From assembly GCA_018907035.1 (NCBI GenBank), contig JACCIC010000094.1:1387501-1451500 (forward strand): a DNA stretch of 64,000 bases, given 5' to 3'. Source of the DNA: Sycobia sp. Sy_11. Lineage: Eukaryota > Arthropoda > Insecta > Hymenoptera > Epichrysomallidae. The notes beneath the pieces are model-generated. The model searched no databases, was not told the DNA's origin, and worked only from the letters and a program-made list of their open reading frames with translations. Shown piece after piece: positions 1 to 11,000 of this stretch (positions are counted from its first letter, which is position 1; the number at the start of each line of letters is the position of its first letter). Made by a program: the position numbers and the translations under genes.

Positions 1-2100
1 TATATATATATATATCAATCGTAAAACTGTAACGATAAGGCTTCGTCAATAGAGCAAGACGGAACGAGATTCAATAAAATATTGTCTTGATATCGAAGAA
101 GTATGATCGAGTAAAGTCTTGTATGAGTGTCGATGGTCTTGGTATTGGCAAGAAAGTACTAATTATGATTTTGAAAATTTGGCTAATATTTGTGCTTAAC
201 ACAGTTTACAAATGTTATAATATCGAAAAAATAGTTCAATAAATATGAGTTTTTCACGCCAAAACTATTACAATTATATAAGGAAAGGATAAAAAAATAA
301 ATGAATTCTATTTTGAATGATCAGCTAGGCTTTGGCAATGTCATGCTTCGGCTTTAAAAAATTCATTTCCATGGGGCCACCATAGCCATCCCCACCAATA
401 TATTTTACAATTGAACAATTTTACATATTAGAAATTCCTCAATGCATTATAGTATATGGAATGAAGGTGCTTTTTTTTAAATTTTCATTGTATTAGTATG
501 ATATTATATCGTGGGAAATTTCATATCATTGTCATAGTAGACGGGTTGACGTATGAATTGTATAGGGAATATATATTTTATTTCGATGATGGTGATAATG
601 ACCTGACATGAAATAATTTTGAATATTTATATAAGATGTAAGTTTCTAGTGCAGTAACGATTTCATATAATACAGTGTTGCCAAAACCCAGGTTCTTACA
701 ATACCTAATCGTAAAATCTTGTCAAGAGCACAATATTTTTCTGTCTCGGCGCCTGGTCTTTGTCTTAAAGCTATTTCATACACGGTCCAATTTTGGTATT
801 GGTCTGAAATTCCGATACGATCCCGGACAATACCAAGACTGGTCGCGAGTATAAATGCGGGGCTGCAGTAACAGAGAATTATGGTACTGTTTGAATTATT
901 CCAATGCGTCCCGGAATGAAGCATCGAATTTTTTTCCTCTATCCACAACCATATGCTTATCTGACCGTTGAGGATATATAATATCGGTACTTTTTTCCAT
1001 CAAAGTCGAGTTTGTTTCAATTTATAGATTTCGTTTCACTATAATAATTGTTCGTTATTGTTCTATGAAAGTAACGAGCCCTGTGTTTTTATACTATCTT
1101 TTAATATTTGTTCCGAATATTTTAGTAAAAAAGTCTTTTCGTCTTTTAACTCGGCTGTTTCTTTGGCCGTTAGGTCTCGTCAATTCAAGTATATAAGCAG
1201 AATGCCTAATGCGAAGTCAAAGTTTCGTTTTCATGCTTAGATGTATTTTTTTTTTTTAAATCTTCCTGTTCGACGACTTTTTCAGACGTGCGTATAGTAT
1301 TATCAATGTACGCTAAAACCCGGGAGTATTTCGAGATTTTAGAGAAAGATGGGATCAGAAAAAAAAAAATTGGATTTTGAGGGGAGCAGAATCGAGCAAT
1401 AAGTTGAAATGAGTCGACAAAATTCGCTATTCTATATTAACATAACTTGAATTGTCATTTTGACACTTTCAACCCGTGTAGGATATCTAGATATTTTTTT
1501 CTATTAAAATAGAACTCTGCGAGAGAATTTCATTTTAGGACTAATCAATCTAACAAGGAATGATATGTTTCAACCAATATTTATCGATCCGTATTATCCA
1601 GATCTTGTGCTCAGACGCTAAATATACGAATATTACGCAATACACTTTACATTTATATGGACATACACTTTGCATTTTCATCGACTGCTAGCATTACTAT
1701 TTATTCGTAGTAAATTCAACTTGGGCAATGAATTAAGTAGCGCGTTTAGTGTACCCTGTGTAGAAAAGGCGAGTATTTAATAGAACGCATACGAACAACA
1801 TAGGATAAGTTGGAAGCTAAGCAGTGGCATAAAATTTCCTTGAAAATTCAGTGGACCGAAATATCGCCCCGAGGCTTCCTCGTGTCCGCCGAATCCTCCA
1901 AGACTTCCAAAGTCTTCCGCAGCGTGATTCAAATACTGAATTTTTTCATAGAAAATAAACTATGGGTTTTTTTCTGTAAATGTCTTGAATTCCCCTCCTC
2001 GAAAGGTCAAAAGACGCAAAAAAAAAAAACAAAACAAAGCACGATCATATAAATATAAAAATATTTAAAGAAAAAACGAGAGAACCCAGAGATAAAACCC
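1..2100. other. AT-rich stretch, no gene recognised
   Basis: This stretch opens in the tail of a (TA)n tract (1-15) and is otherwise plain AT-rich DNA. A minus-strand open frame of 100 codons at 646-948 is the longest that does not derive from a simple repeat. It matches no family I know and has no visible splice or promoter context, so I do not call it a gene. A short A-run lies at 2018-2029. Confidence 0.6.
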
Positions 2101-2207
2101 GGCGCTTCTTCTTTTCAGAAGCAGCAGCAGCAGAACAGGCGTGTGTAAGTATTTATCGCGAAAGAAAGAGCGGGGCGCGAGCGATTAATCTTGTACGAAA
2201 GGCTGAT

Positions 2208-2209
<2 letters not shown>

Positions 2210-2247
<38 letters not shown>
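2210..2247. repeat. (GA)n microsatellite
   Basis: A 38-bp uninterrupted GA run at the left edge of a GC-rich patch. A short CAG run lies about 90 bp upstream. Confidence 0.97.
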
Positions 2248-2249
<2 letters not shown>

Positions 2250-2259
2250 TGAGCGAGAA

Positions 2260-2541
2260 GGCTCGAGGGTGTGGGACGGGGCGAGGGGAGAAAAAGGAAA
2301 GACAGCGACTAGGTGTTTTCGAGCCTTGAAAAGATTTCTCGTTCGCCTATATATTATGCCCGATGCGGCGGCGGCGGCGGCTCCCGTTGTCGCGGTGCAC
2401 GCGCGCGCCGGCCCGCGTGGCGCCAGAGCGTAAACCTTTATACCTTATCCCCCCTCCCGCTCCCCTTCAGCCCGCGCGCGCGGTCTCACCTTCGGAGAAC
2501 GCGCCGCGCGGTGGAGCGGAATTCTATCCCGGCGAACATGT

Positions 2542-2577
<36 letters not shown>

Positions 2578-2690
2578 GCATAATACAGGCACGCGCGATT
2601 GACCTTGGAACCGATGCGTCGGCGCGGGGAGGCGGAGGGGGTGGTTCGACGCTGACCGGTCGAGGGGAAGTCTTTCAAGCGTCGCACTTA
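2260..2690. other. CpG-rich, GC-rich patch
   Basis: The patch is rich in CGG and GCGC words, with many CpG dinucleotides, and is split by a (TA)n tract at 2544-2574. It has long overlapping open frames on both strands (for example plus-strand 2313-2990 and minus-strand 2445-2687), as expected when stop codons are rare. The translations are low-complexity and show no domain. It could be an unmethylated CpG island or promoter region; no core promoter is convincing. Confidence 0.5.
2544..2574. repeat. (TA)n microsatellite
   Basis: A 31-bp AT run inside the GC-rich patch, followed by ACACGC. Confidence 0.97.
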
Positions 2691-2960
2691 TTTATGTTCG
2701 TATTAACGCCTCTCATCCCTTCGCCTTGCATGTATTATATATCGCCCTCGCCGCATATGTTCCCTTATTTCGAGCTTGTAAATTGTGGACACTATTATTA
2801 TGTGGGCCTCCCCTGCGATGGAAATTTTCGCAATTTACAAATAAAAGCCGATATTGCCATTCGAGTGGCAAATTATCCTTTCGATTCGTACTATAATGCA
2901 TATATATATATCAACACGTTCTCGTACGCGGTACAACGTCGTAAACGCTACAGCTTCGAA

Positions 2961-3361
2961 ATATTTTTCAGGTATGTGTGTAGCGCGTAAGTATCTGTAA
3001 TCGTGGTCAATGAATTCTCATGACGGACGGCTCGGCCGCAACGGGGACAGCTCTGTATTTTTAGTTGGCGACCACTGCGCCACATTGCTCGGCGCGTGCG
3101 CGCGCGCGCAAAGCTTCGAGCAGAGATCGTAAACAAGGAGGCCCGGCAACGCCGCAGCTCCGAAACCGGCCGACTTATTGCAAGAGCGTTGTCGTTATCG
3201 GGTTATTGTCTTCGGAGTTTTTCGGCGCCTTTGCAGCCCCTTTACCTCTGTTTGTCGGACGACCGTTTAGTCACCGATAGACTGCGATCAGGTATTCCCA
3301 ATTCCCTATGTTCGAACAAAGCAATTCCATTACTTTATACATCTTCTGACGTTCTCGCTTC
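2961..3361 (+). repeat. Interspersed repeat family 1, copy A
   Basis: The segment from about 3001 to 3320 is nearly base-for-base identical to the reverse complement of 22150-22475; I see only a handful of mismatches, mostly at the edges. It is also related, at lower identity, to 37278-37594. On this strand the copy begins with a TTTTTCAGGTA motif, which looks like a splice acceptor and is also present at the same end of copy B. After about 3361 the similarity to copy B fades. A 71-codon frame at 3065-3280 is identical in copy B. The family is not one I can name. Its very high identity implies recent mobility, gene conversion or segmental duplication. Confidence 0.85.
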
Positions 3362-5000
3362 GTAAAATTGACTTCTTCACAAGCCAATGAAATTACAACT
3401 ATTGCGTTGAGTTTATTAAAAAATTTAACGGTCGCTCATCGATTTTTCTGAACGAACGCGTTGCCATTAGCATAGGCTTAAACGTACTAATTTTTTAAAA
3501 CTTTTTGAAAGAACAGCATTTTCACAAATCAACGAAAACCTCAAAATTTTCTATTTTACCCAATTTGACAAATGGAAAGATCAAATTTGAATTGAAGATT
3601 AAAATTACATTGAAACAATTTAATTTATTTATATTATAAGTTATTCACAATCAATCGTAGATGTATTTCTATACTTTTCAAAAATTACAATATTAACGTG
3701 GGCCCTACAGCAACTGTCTTTTACTACTTGTGCGACAAATAATGTTTTCTCCTCATTATTACTAAAATTTCATTTGAATCTGTAAACGTGAAACTTTTAT
3801 TCAGTAGTTTTTATCTAAATAATTTAATCAATTTTGACAGTGAGGGTATGAAACATTTTTTTTAGGTTGCAATACTAAACTATATAAGTGATTATGAGAT
3901 CAAAATGAACTTTTTCCAAATGTTGTTCTATCTTTCGCGATGATTCTATTAAATTTGTTTTATGAATTCGCAAGATAACAATTTCAGGTTTTCATTTATG
4001 CCTCATCTTTCGATTCTACGATAACTTGTAATTATACTAATTCTAGAATTGTTTTAATTACAGTTGCCCACGGAAACGCCCTGAAATATTATCTCGATTC
4101 GTGTATAACTTAGTATAGCTCTGCTTCTTTAAATTAATATGCCTGGGTATGGAGTTCCATCTCTGCACTCGTGGTGCATTAAGAAAGCGAGAGTGCGACA
4201 ATAGAAATTGATGACCAATGTTTCCGTATATAAGATTTCGTTTTACACCACGCTTTAAAGATCCGAGCCAAATTTAACTGGCATTTCTTTTCCTCTGTTC
4301 GGAAAATTTGATGGCATGATGGATGTCGCTGTCCTTCTTCATATTGGCAAAGAATACTTTCATAGTACGTACGAGGGCAACGACGAATGAAAACGAATAT
4401 GGCCGACATAAATATATACAGATAACACCATAGGCATAGGAAGTATAGACCTAACGCAACGTGGTATTTGACTTTTCAACTGTGGCAGACAATAAGATGC
4501 ACACAAGATAAGAGTTCCCCCCCCCTCTCTCTCTTACGACGGAGAAGACAGAGATCCAAGAAACAATTGTGCGAGGAACTCCGATGGACATTATCGTGTC
4601 CCAATCTAAAACACCGGCAAAGGATAGATTTCATATGGGTTGTTCTTTATCTTCATTCCTGCTTCGTCGTAGTTTAATAGAAAGAAAAAGAAGCTCTTCA
4701 TTCAGAAGCCTCTTTTATTTCTCTCGCAGAGATTTTGAAATCGATGATTCGAACGCTCGGTCTATAACTTGTTACCCCTATGGGTAATAAGCTTTTCGAA
4801 TGGACCAAACTAATATTTTAATTAAAAAAAAAACTGGCGTTGATACTTAAAACACTTATTGAAATGTTGCAGAAAGATTACCTCTGCGTACATACAAGTA
4901 CAAGTATTTGATGGGCCATAGTTGTAAGACTATGTATACGGCATGTCATAACGCTGACCTAGCCAAGGCGCAATCATTACCGTCAATCGTCGCCGACCGT
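3362..5000. other. AT-rich stretch, no gene recognised
   Basis: This is unremarkable AT-rich DNA. A minus-strand frame of 76 codons (4179-4409) and two overlapping plus-strand frames (4468-4787) show no recognisable domain. A C-run followed by CT repeats lies near 4517-4533. Confidence 0.55.
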
Positions 5001-5084
5001 TCCGCATCCCTGCGAAACTAAATACGCAGGATTTCCCCACACCCAATCCGAAGAAATTCGAGCCGGTCGCTATGCGGGAGTTAT

Positions 5085-5321
5085 TTCGAGAGCGCGGTAG
5101 AGGGGGTGGGCGGGGGGGGGGCGGTGGCGTATATGTAACGCGGAATAATTGAATTCGCGCTATCGATCTCACCTGAGAGGGTGCGCGCGCCCGCTCGCGC
5201 TCGGCAGCGAGAACAAGAGGGCGAAGAAGAAAGGTATACAATAAACGCTCGCGTATGAGGGCAGAAAGCGAGCGGCGCAGCCGTGTGTGTGTGCGTGTGT
5301 ATAAACGCGCGTCGAGGACCG

Positions 5322-5365
<44 letters not shown>

Positions 5366-5620
5366 GAGCGTCAGCTTTCTCTCGCGGACGGGTGAAAATT
5401 ATCGGGCCCGGATTGGGGCCAACGTTAACGGGATCCGGGGCGGTATTGTTGCATTTTACGGAGGTGGTCGCCATACGTCGGGCCCAAGGCGCGCGCGCGC
5501 GCGCGCTCGGAATTCGGCCTTGCCGCGGTCGCGGAGCGGAAGGTCGCCGACGGTGGGCGTATCCCCGGCCCACGTGCCCAGCAGGCCCCGACGCGGATGC
5601 TAGAGAAATCGAAAAGGACT
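5085..5620. other. GC-rich patch with G-run cluster
   Basis: The patch is CpG-rich and contains the G-run block 5102-5128 (runs of five, three and ten or more G, a possible G-quadruplex on the plus strand), a GT tract near 5283-5300, a GA tract (5328-5362) and a CG-alternating run near 5490-5506. Overlapping open frames on both strands (for example minus-strand 5169-5747, 192 codons) translate to low-complexity Arg/Ser/Ala-rich protein and are not credible genes. Confidence 0.5.
5328..5362. repeat. (GA)n microsatellite
   Basis: A 35-bp GA run within the GC-rich patch. Confidence 0.97.
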
Positions 5621-6428
5621 CCTCGTTTACCAAGAATTTGCCAGTTTGGACGAGCCGCAACTGACCCAGAAGCGAATATAATCGTCCGATCCTGTATGGA
5701 AACGAGAGGCTGTCCCGCGTCTGGTTGTGCGAAATTAAAAAAAACATCCCATCGAAAAGTCACTTACGGAGCGTATTATGTAGGTCGTCCACAGATACCC
5801 GACAGATTGTTCAACTTCGGATTTTTCGCCAATAACTGCATATTCAAATCCGTCGTTACTTGCTCTCTAAGATTAATTTTACGCTCTCCTTTACTGTAAG
5901 CTATTAATTGGACACAATCGTTGAATTATTCATCTCGACTTCTGATCAACTGTACGAGTTATGACTTGGTCATTTATACTTGGACAGTTTTTTTTTGGGC
6001 CGCATAGACCGAACTTTTTTCCGCGCCAGATCCGATAGTTCTCAAAATGATCATCTAACGAAAATCACCGAGCGCTAATACGTGAATAAAATGAAAAAAA
6101 AAAGAAAACATTTTTATGACCTTCCCAGCGCATGAGGTAACGACCAGCAGCGCGAAACATTGGAAAGGCGCCTTTCCTTTATATCCCGATCGTCGAAATT
6201 GTTTAATTCGGCATTTGATCGCCATCCCCTCCCCCCTCCAGCATACGACGCGCACACATGGAACGCTCCCAAATCCGCCGAGATGTCGGCGCAGTTGCGG
6301 GCTGCGGCGCAGATGTTCGACGATGAATCGAACGAGATAATGCGCGGACGATTTATTAGCTCGGTGATATCGCGCACGTACGAACGGAGCACAATGAGCT
6401 TTAATGCCCGCAGAAAGCATAGATTATA

Positions 6429-6431
<3 letters not shown>

Positions 6432-6484
<53 letters not shown>
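6432..6484. repeat. (TA)n microsatellite
   Basis: A 53-bp uninterrupted AT run. The Tyr-Ile repeat frames on both strands here are translations of this tract. Confidence 0.98.
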
Positions 6485-6490
<6 letters not shown>

Positions 6491-6860
6491 CAGTATATAA
6501 AGAAAAGAAACGGCGAATGACTCGATTCCCCCATTGCCCGATGTAATTCAATCGCCGCGTCGACAAACTGCGGGGGCTTGCGAGAATTATTGAATTTGCC
6601 AAAATCCCGTATAATAATCCTTCGTCTGGGGGTGGATTACGAGTCAAAGCCGGCCAACGCCCCCCTCGTTTTAAAATAATTTCCGAAGCAAAACAAATAT
6701 CGGCTTGATTTACGATTTATGTACATCTTTCGCGCTTTTCCTTATAAACCTATATAAACTTTCCCCTTGGAATCGTTCCAGAATTGATTTGATCAAATAA
6801 AATTACATCAAAGCCATAAAATTAAGCTCGCGAGCAGCATAAATTGTGTGCCCTGTTCAC

Positions 6861-6862
<2 letters not shown>

Positions 6863-6921
<59 letters not shown>
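6863..6921. repeat. (TA)n microsatellite
   Basis: A 59-bp AT run, the longest in the window, passing into a short ACACAC segment. Confidence 0.98.
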
Positions 6922-6930
<9 letters not shown>

Positions 6931-8259
6931 ATTCATATATACACGTAACGAAGAGAAAAATGAAATCGGTCGATATTCTATAAATAATTAGATTCCCTTG
7001 TATTTATCGATTGATCGTAGTTAAATGATTGTGTGTGTGATATATTATGGTGGCTCCGCAGCATTGGCTACTGTATTAAGAGAGCTATGAGACTTATGCA
7101 TAAAGGTATTCGGAAATATACATGTTTCGATGCTCCCTCTCGTGGCAATAAACACGCATGCGTAGAAGTTTATTGTATTTGGTTTTGTCAAATCATATAT
7201 ACTTGGATAGATATAGATTGGTAAATATACATAGATAAATACATAGTCATGTAGATAGACAAATATTATTATAATAAAACGGAAGCATTGCACGTCCAAA
7301 ACTTATTAGTTTAAATTGTTAAAAATTGGTCTTTCCCAAGTATTTTCTATTAATGTGGTTCGTGTGTTTAAGCGTATTTGAACTAATAATTTAACAAAAC
7401 ATTTTGTGTATATAAACTACTGTAATACGTTGATCTGGAGTAAAATATATGTACACTATAAGTTACTGCTACTCTTGATTCCTGGCTTATTAAAAAAGTG
7501 CTTTTTAAAGATAGCTCTGATAACGAATAATCTTGTAACTGTTTTAGGACCTAATAATGTTCGCATCCCAAAAATAAACGATTATTTCTTGTCTATACAA
7601 TTCGTACCTCTCTTCTAAATAAATTATATCAAACCAAAAAGTACCAATTGACTTATACGTCGGGGTTGCCGACATGACTAAAGAGCCTGCTCGATATTTT
7701 CTGGCAAATGTTCGTTGGAACTTTTTAACCTGCTACATTATCGTTTTTATCTCGAATCCTCTATAAATACAACGGAAACAGGGATTTTATACAGATATAT
7801 GCACCGAAATTAATCATACTGCGCGCGTCACATCTATCGTGGGACGTATATAAACCAATTCGTAATTAAAAAACTGTACTGTGCCTCCGGAAAGAAAAAG
7901 CGTTGTAAGTCCGACGCATTACCAGAACGGATTTGAAAGGCCATCGGAATATATATCTCGTTCAATCGGGATTAGATTCGCCGTTCAACGTTTTTCGTCG
8001 CGCCCTTATCCTGCAATAGGATCCGGTTTCCTAAAGTATACCTATTTTTTTTTTTTGTCAATTAACTTTTGAAAACATTTGTTCAGAAAATTTGTCGATT
8101 CGGTGAAATTTTCGACACAAACGTCAGCACCGTTTCGTAGAAAGACCTTAGTCGGATTCTAGCCATTGGCTTAATAGAAAGAGAGCTAAGGCAGTTTGCA
8201 CTGATGGGGAAAGCGGAGACGGGTGGATAAACCGTAGCGGAAATGGATTTTCTATAATT

Positions 8260-8640
8260 GGGCGATCTTTTTCCTCCCCTTGACGAGGCCCCGACACTTC
8301 GGCGGGCCGTCCGACGCGAAGTAGAGGACCGGGGCACCGGTCTGGCGCGAGCGCGCCTCGACCGCATTTTTTCCCGGAGTGAAAAATCACTGGAAATAAT
8401 TACGCGTCTTCTGGCATCCTGGGGCCGGGACGACCGGGACTGGAAAAGTGGCGGCGAGGAGGGGGTGGCGGTTATTTCGTGGAAAGGAGGCCCGCCTCTA
8501 CGCTCGCGCACCTATACGTGTGATATGGCTGTACGATGCGCGCGCTCTATACCTGACGACGGACGGGCCGCCACAAAAACATTCCCGCTGTGGCCCGTGG
8601 GCGCGCGTACGCGTCGCAGGACCAAAATTCCATGTATCGA
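8260..8640. other. GC-rich patch
   Basis: A CpG-rich patch with overlapping open frames on both strands (minus-strand 8083-8511, plus-strand 8258-8770). The translations are Arg-rich with no domain, and the plus frame runs on into a (TA)n tract. No gene is supported. Confidence 0.45.
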
Positions 8641-8657
8641 CGTATCGGCCCGTCATC

Positions 8658-8680
8658 ATATATATATATATATATATATA
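8658..8680. repeat. (TA)n microsatellite
   Basis: A 23-bp AT run at the right edge of the GC-rich patch. Confidence 0.95.
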
Positions 8681-9584
8681 CCTTGCTTATGTCTTATTAG
8701 TCTACTCCCCACCCCCCGCAGTTTCGCGAAATCAATCGCTATCTATAACTATAGAGATTTCTATAAGTAATAAAATTTTAAAATTCTCTTTACAAATTAC
8801 TAAATTATTCAGTTTCTTCGATTCTTTGAGAGAAAGGGGGGAGAGGAGAGGAGTTGATTATAAACAAGGACAGACTAGTAGGAGTTTATGACCCAGTGGC
8901 GCCGAAAGGTAGCGTGGTAGCTTTCGTTAAACCAAACATGACTAGACTGGATGTGCATGATTAATTATGCAGAGACAAAAACCGTAAAAAAATTTGTCGA
9001 TACAAAACCTAAATATTAAATGTTAAGTTATTCAACAGAGCTACCGGCTATATATAAATGCCCAGACTTGTATGTCCAGATTGTTACGATTATTTCGGAA
9101 ATCTGAAGAAAACTCTGAAAAAATTACTAATTATTGTACTTTAATAAATCCCAAAAGTCAAGATAAATTTTTAGAAGAAGCATTTCACAGTTTAGGGTAC
9201 GGAAATAAAAAAGAACCTTTTTGGTTATTATTACTAAGAATATTTCATTTCGTAAACAATTACAATTAAAAGATAGTAAACTCCTGAGCGTAATTCGAAA
9301 ATCCGTAGGAGGCTTTGGGGTATACCAGAGACAGAAATCTGTCGAAGTGACAAGACCGATATAAAAATATTTATTAAAGGATATTATGTAGCTGTGGATA
9401 ACCGCACCAAGGCGTGATAATTGCTTTTGCGACACACGCGCACACAACATACGATTTTTTTCTCCCCCGACCCTCCGACCCTTTTATTACCATTCACTAC
9501 AGCGACTCGTGCTTTTTCGAAGGCGGGGTTGAATTTATAGACGAAGGAAATCTTTTTACTGTTCCCACGCGCAGAAAGATCGAT

Positions 9585-9588
<4 letters not shown>

Positions 9589-9640
<52 letters not shown>
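9589..9640. repeat. (GA)n microsatellite
   Basis: A 52-bp GA run that supplies the Arg-Glu block of the overlapping plus-strand open frame at 9414-9926. Confidence 0.98.
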
Positions 9641-9641
<1 letters not shown>

Positions 9642-9958
9642 ATGGAGCTAGCGCGTTCCTTATTCTATACGGGGAAGGACAGTAAGCGATCGCCGATTAT
9701 TCTACGTATGCCGACTGTGATTTCGAAAACTATATATATATATCTATCTATATACATTAGATCTATGTGCACACGTGCGGATACAGATATCGAGCGAATT
9801 CTGACAGTGAATTTTTCTATAAGTGCGCGCGCTACTTTCATGTGCAATAATAATGAGAAATACATGGTTTCATTAACTTTCCAAGAAATCTCGGTAATCA
9901 GATCAGAATCGATCTTGTTTTATTAACAAAGAAATCTATAATGTACTGAAAAATAAGT

Positions 9959-9962
<4 letters not shown>

Positions 9963-10018
<56 letters not shown>
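9963..10018. repeat. (TA)n microsatellite
   Basis: A 56-bp AT run, only about 90 bp from the next (TA)n tract. Confidence 0.98.
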
Positions 10019-10020
<2 letters not shown>

Positions 10021-10101
10021 TATATATTAAAAAACTTTTAGTTACACTCGTAAATGCCCGTTGTTTCGTATAATTTTTATTAATTGCTTGACAACAAGTC
10101 G

Positions 10102-10106
<5 letters not shown>

Positions 10107-10157
<51 letters not shown>
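10107..10157. repeat. (TA)n microsatellite
   Basis: A 51-bp AT run, the second of a close pair with 9963-10018. Confidence 0.98.
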
Positions 10158-10163
<6 letters not shown>

Positions 10164-10925
10164 ACATTTGCGCTAATATATAACCATTGTATTGTTTCTA
10201 TACGTTCGATATTTCGTAAGATTTCACGCTGTTTTATATTATATTTTAATAAGTCTGAGCAACAAAAACCACACGACCGTCCGATACCATAATTTTTTTT
10301 TTTGCCTCCGCCGCAAATCGAACGAGTCCCGATTGAGATCGCTTGTATATCGCATACAATGCAACGGCAGAGCGGCGCCGCAATCGGGGAAAGCCCTCTC
10401 CTTTACAATGCAAATCGAGAGGCCTATATTACGAGATAAATTCCGCTTCGAGTGGGGCATAAAAAGAAAAAAAAAATAAAAATAATCCGATTCTTTATGA
10501 AGACAAAGCGTTCTTGCGTGCGTTAAAGAATCGCGATTAGCGCCATTTCTAATATGTAAAACGATTGTACCGAGTGTATAATGTAGATTGTTTGCCATGT
10601 ATGCACACTGGAAGGGTGCAAGAGCAAAGTATACCTATATATAAATCGCGCGGGCGAGAAGAAATATATATATAACACTTGTTGACCGAGTTGCAGTCTT
10701 TGTAATCTTTCTATTTGAATACTTCATCATTGAGATGCACGAACGTAGATTTCGCTTATTTAATGGATTAACCTAAATGCTTCTAATTATTCTATTACTC
10801 AGAGACAAAACACTATTTTCTGCCTTTAGCAGAAATTGATTAGTTATGGATTACCAGGAAAAGTGTAAGTAATGTATAGCTAACAAAACAATTTTTCTCA
10901 ATGACAAATATTATGTCTATCCCCC

Positions 10926-11000
10926 CTCTATCTATCTATCTATCTATCTATTTATTTATCTATATATCTATTTATCTATCCATCTATCTATCTATATATA
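10926..11000. repeat. (CTAT)n tetranucleotide repeat
   Basis: An array of CTAT units with scattered TTAT, ATAT and CCAT variants. It reads as Leu-Ser-Ile-Tyr in the plus-strand frame at 10901-11095, which is therefore not a gene. Confidence 0.95.

Noticed and set aside
646..948. 100-codon minus-strand frame with balanced composition
   Set aside because: No known family, no splice or promoter context and no second line of evidence; this length can occur by chance.
2313..2990. 225-codon plus-strand open frame
   Set aside because: It crosses a GC-rich patch and a (TA)n tract, overlaps open frames in other phases and on the other strand, and has no domain. Its last part runs into repeat copy A.
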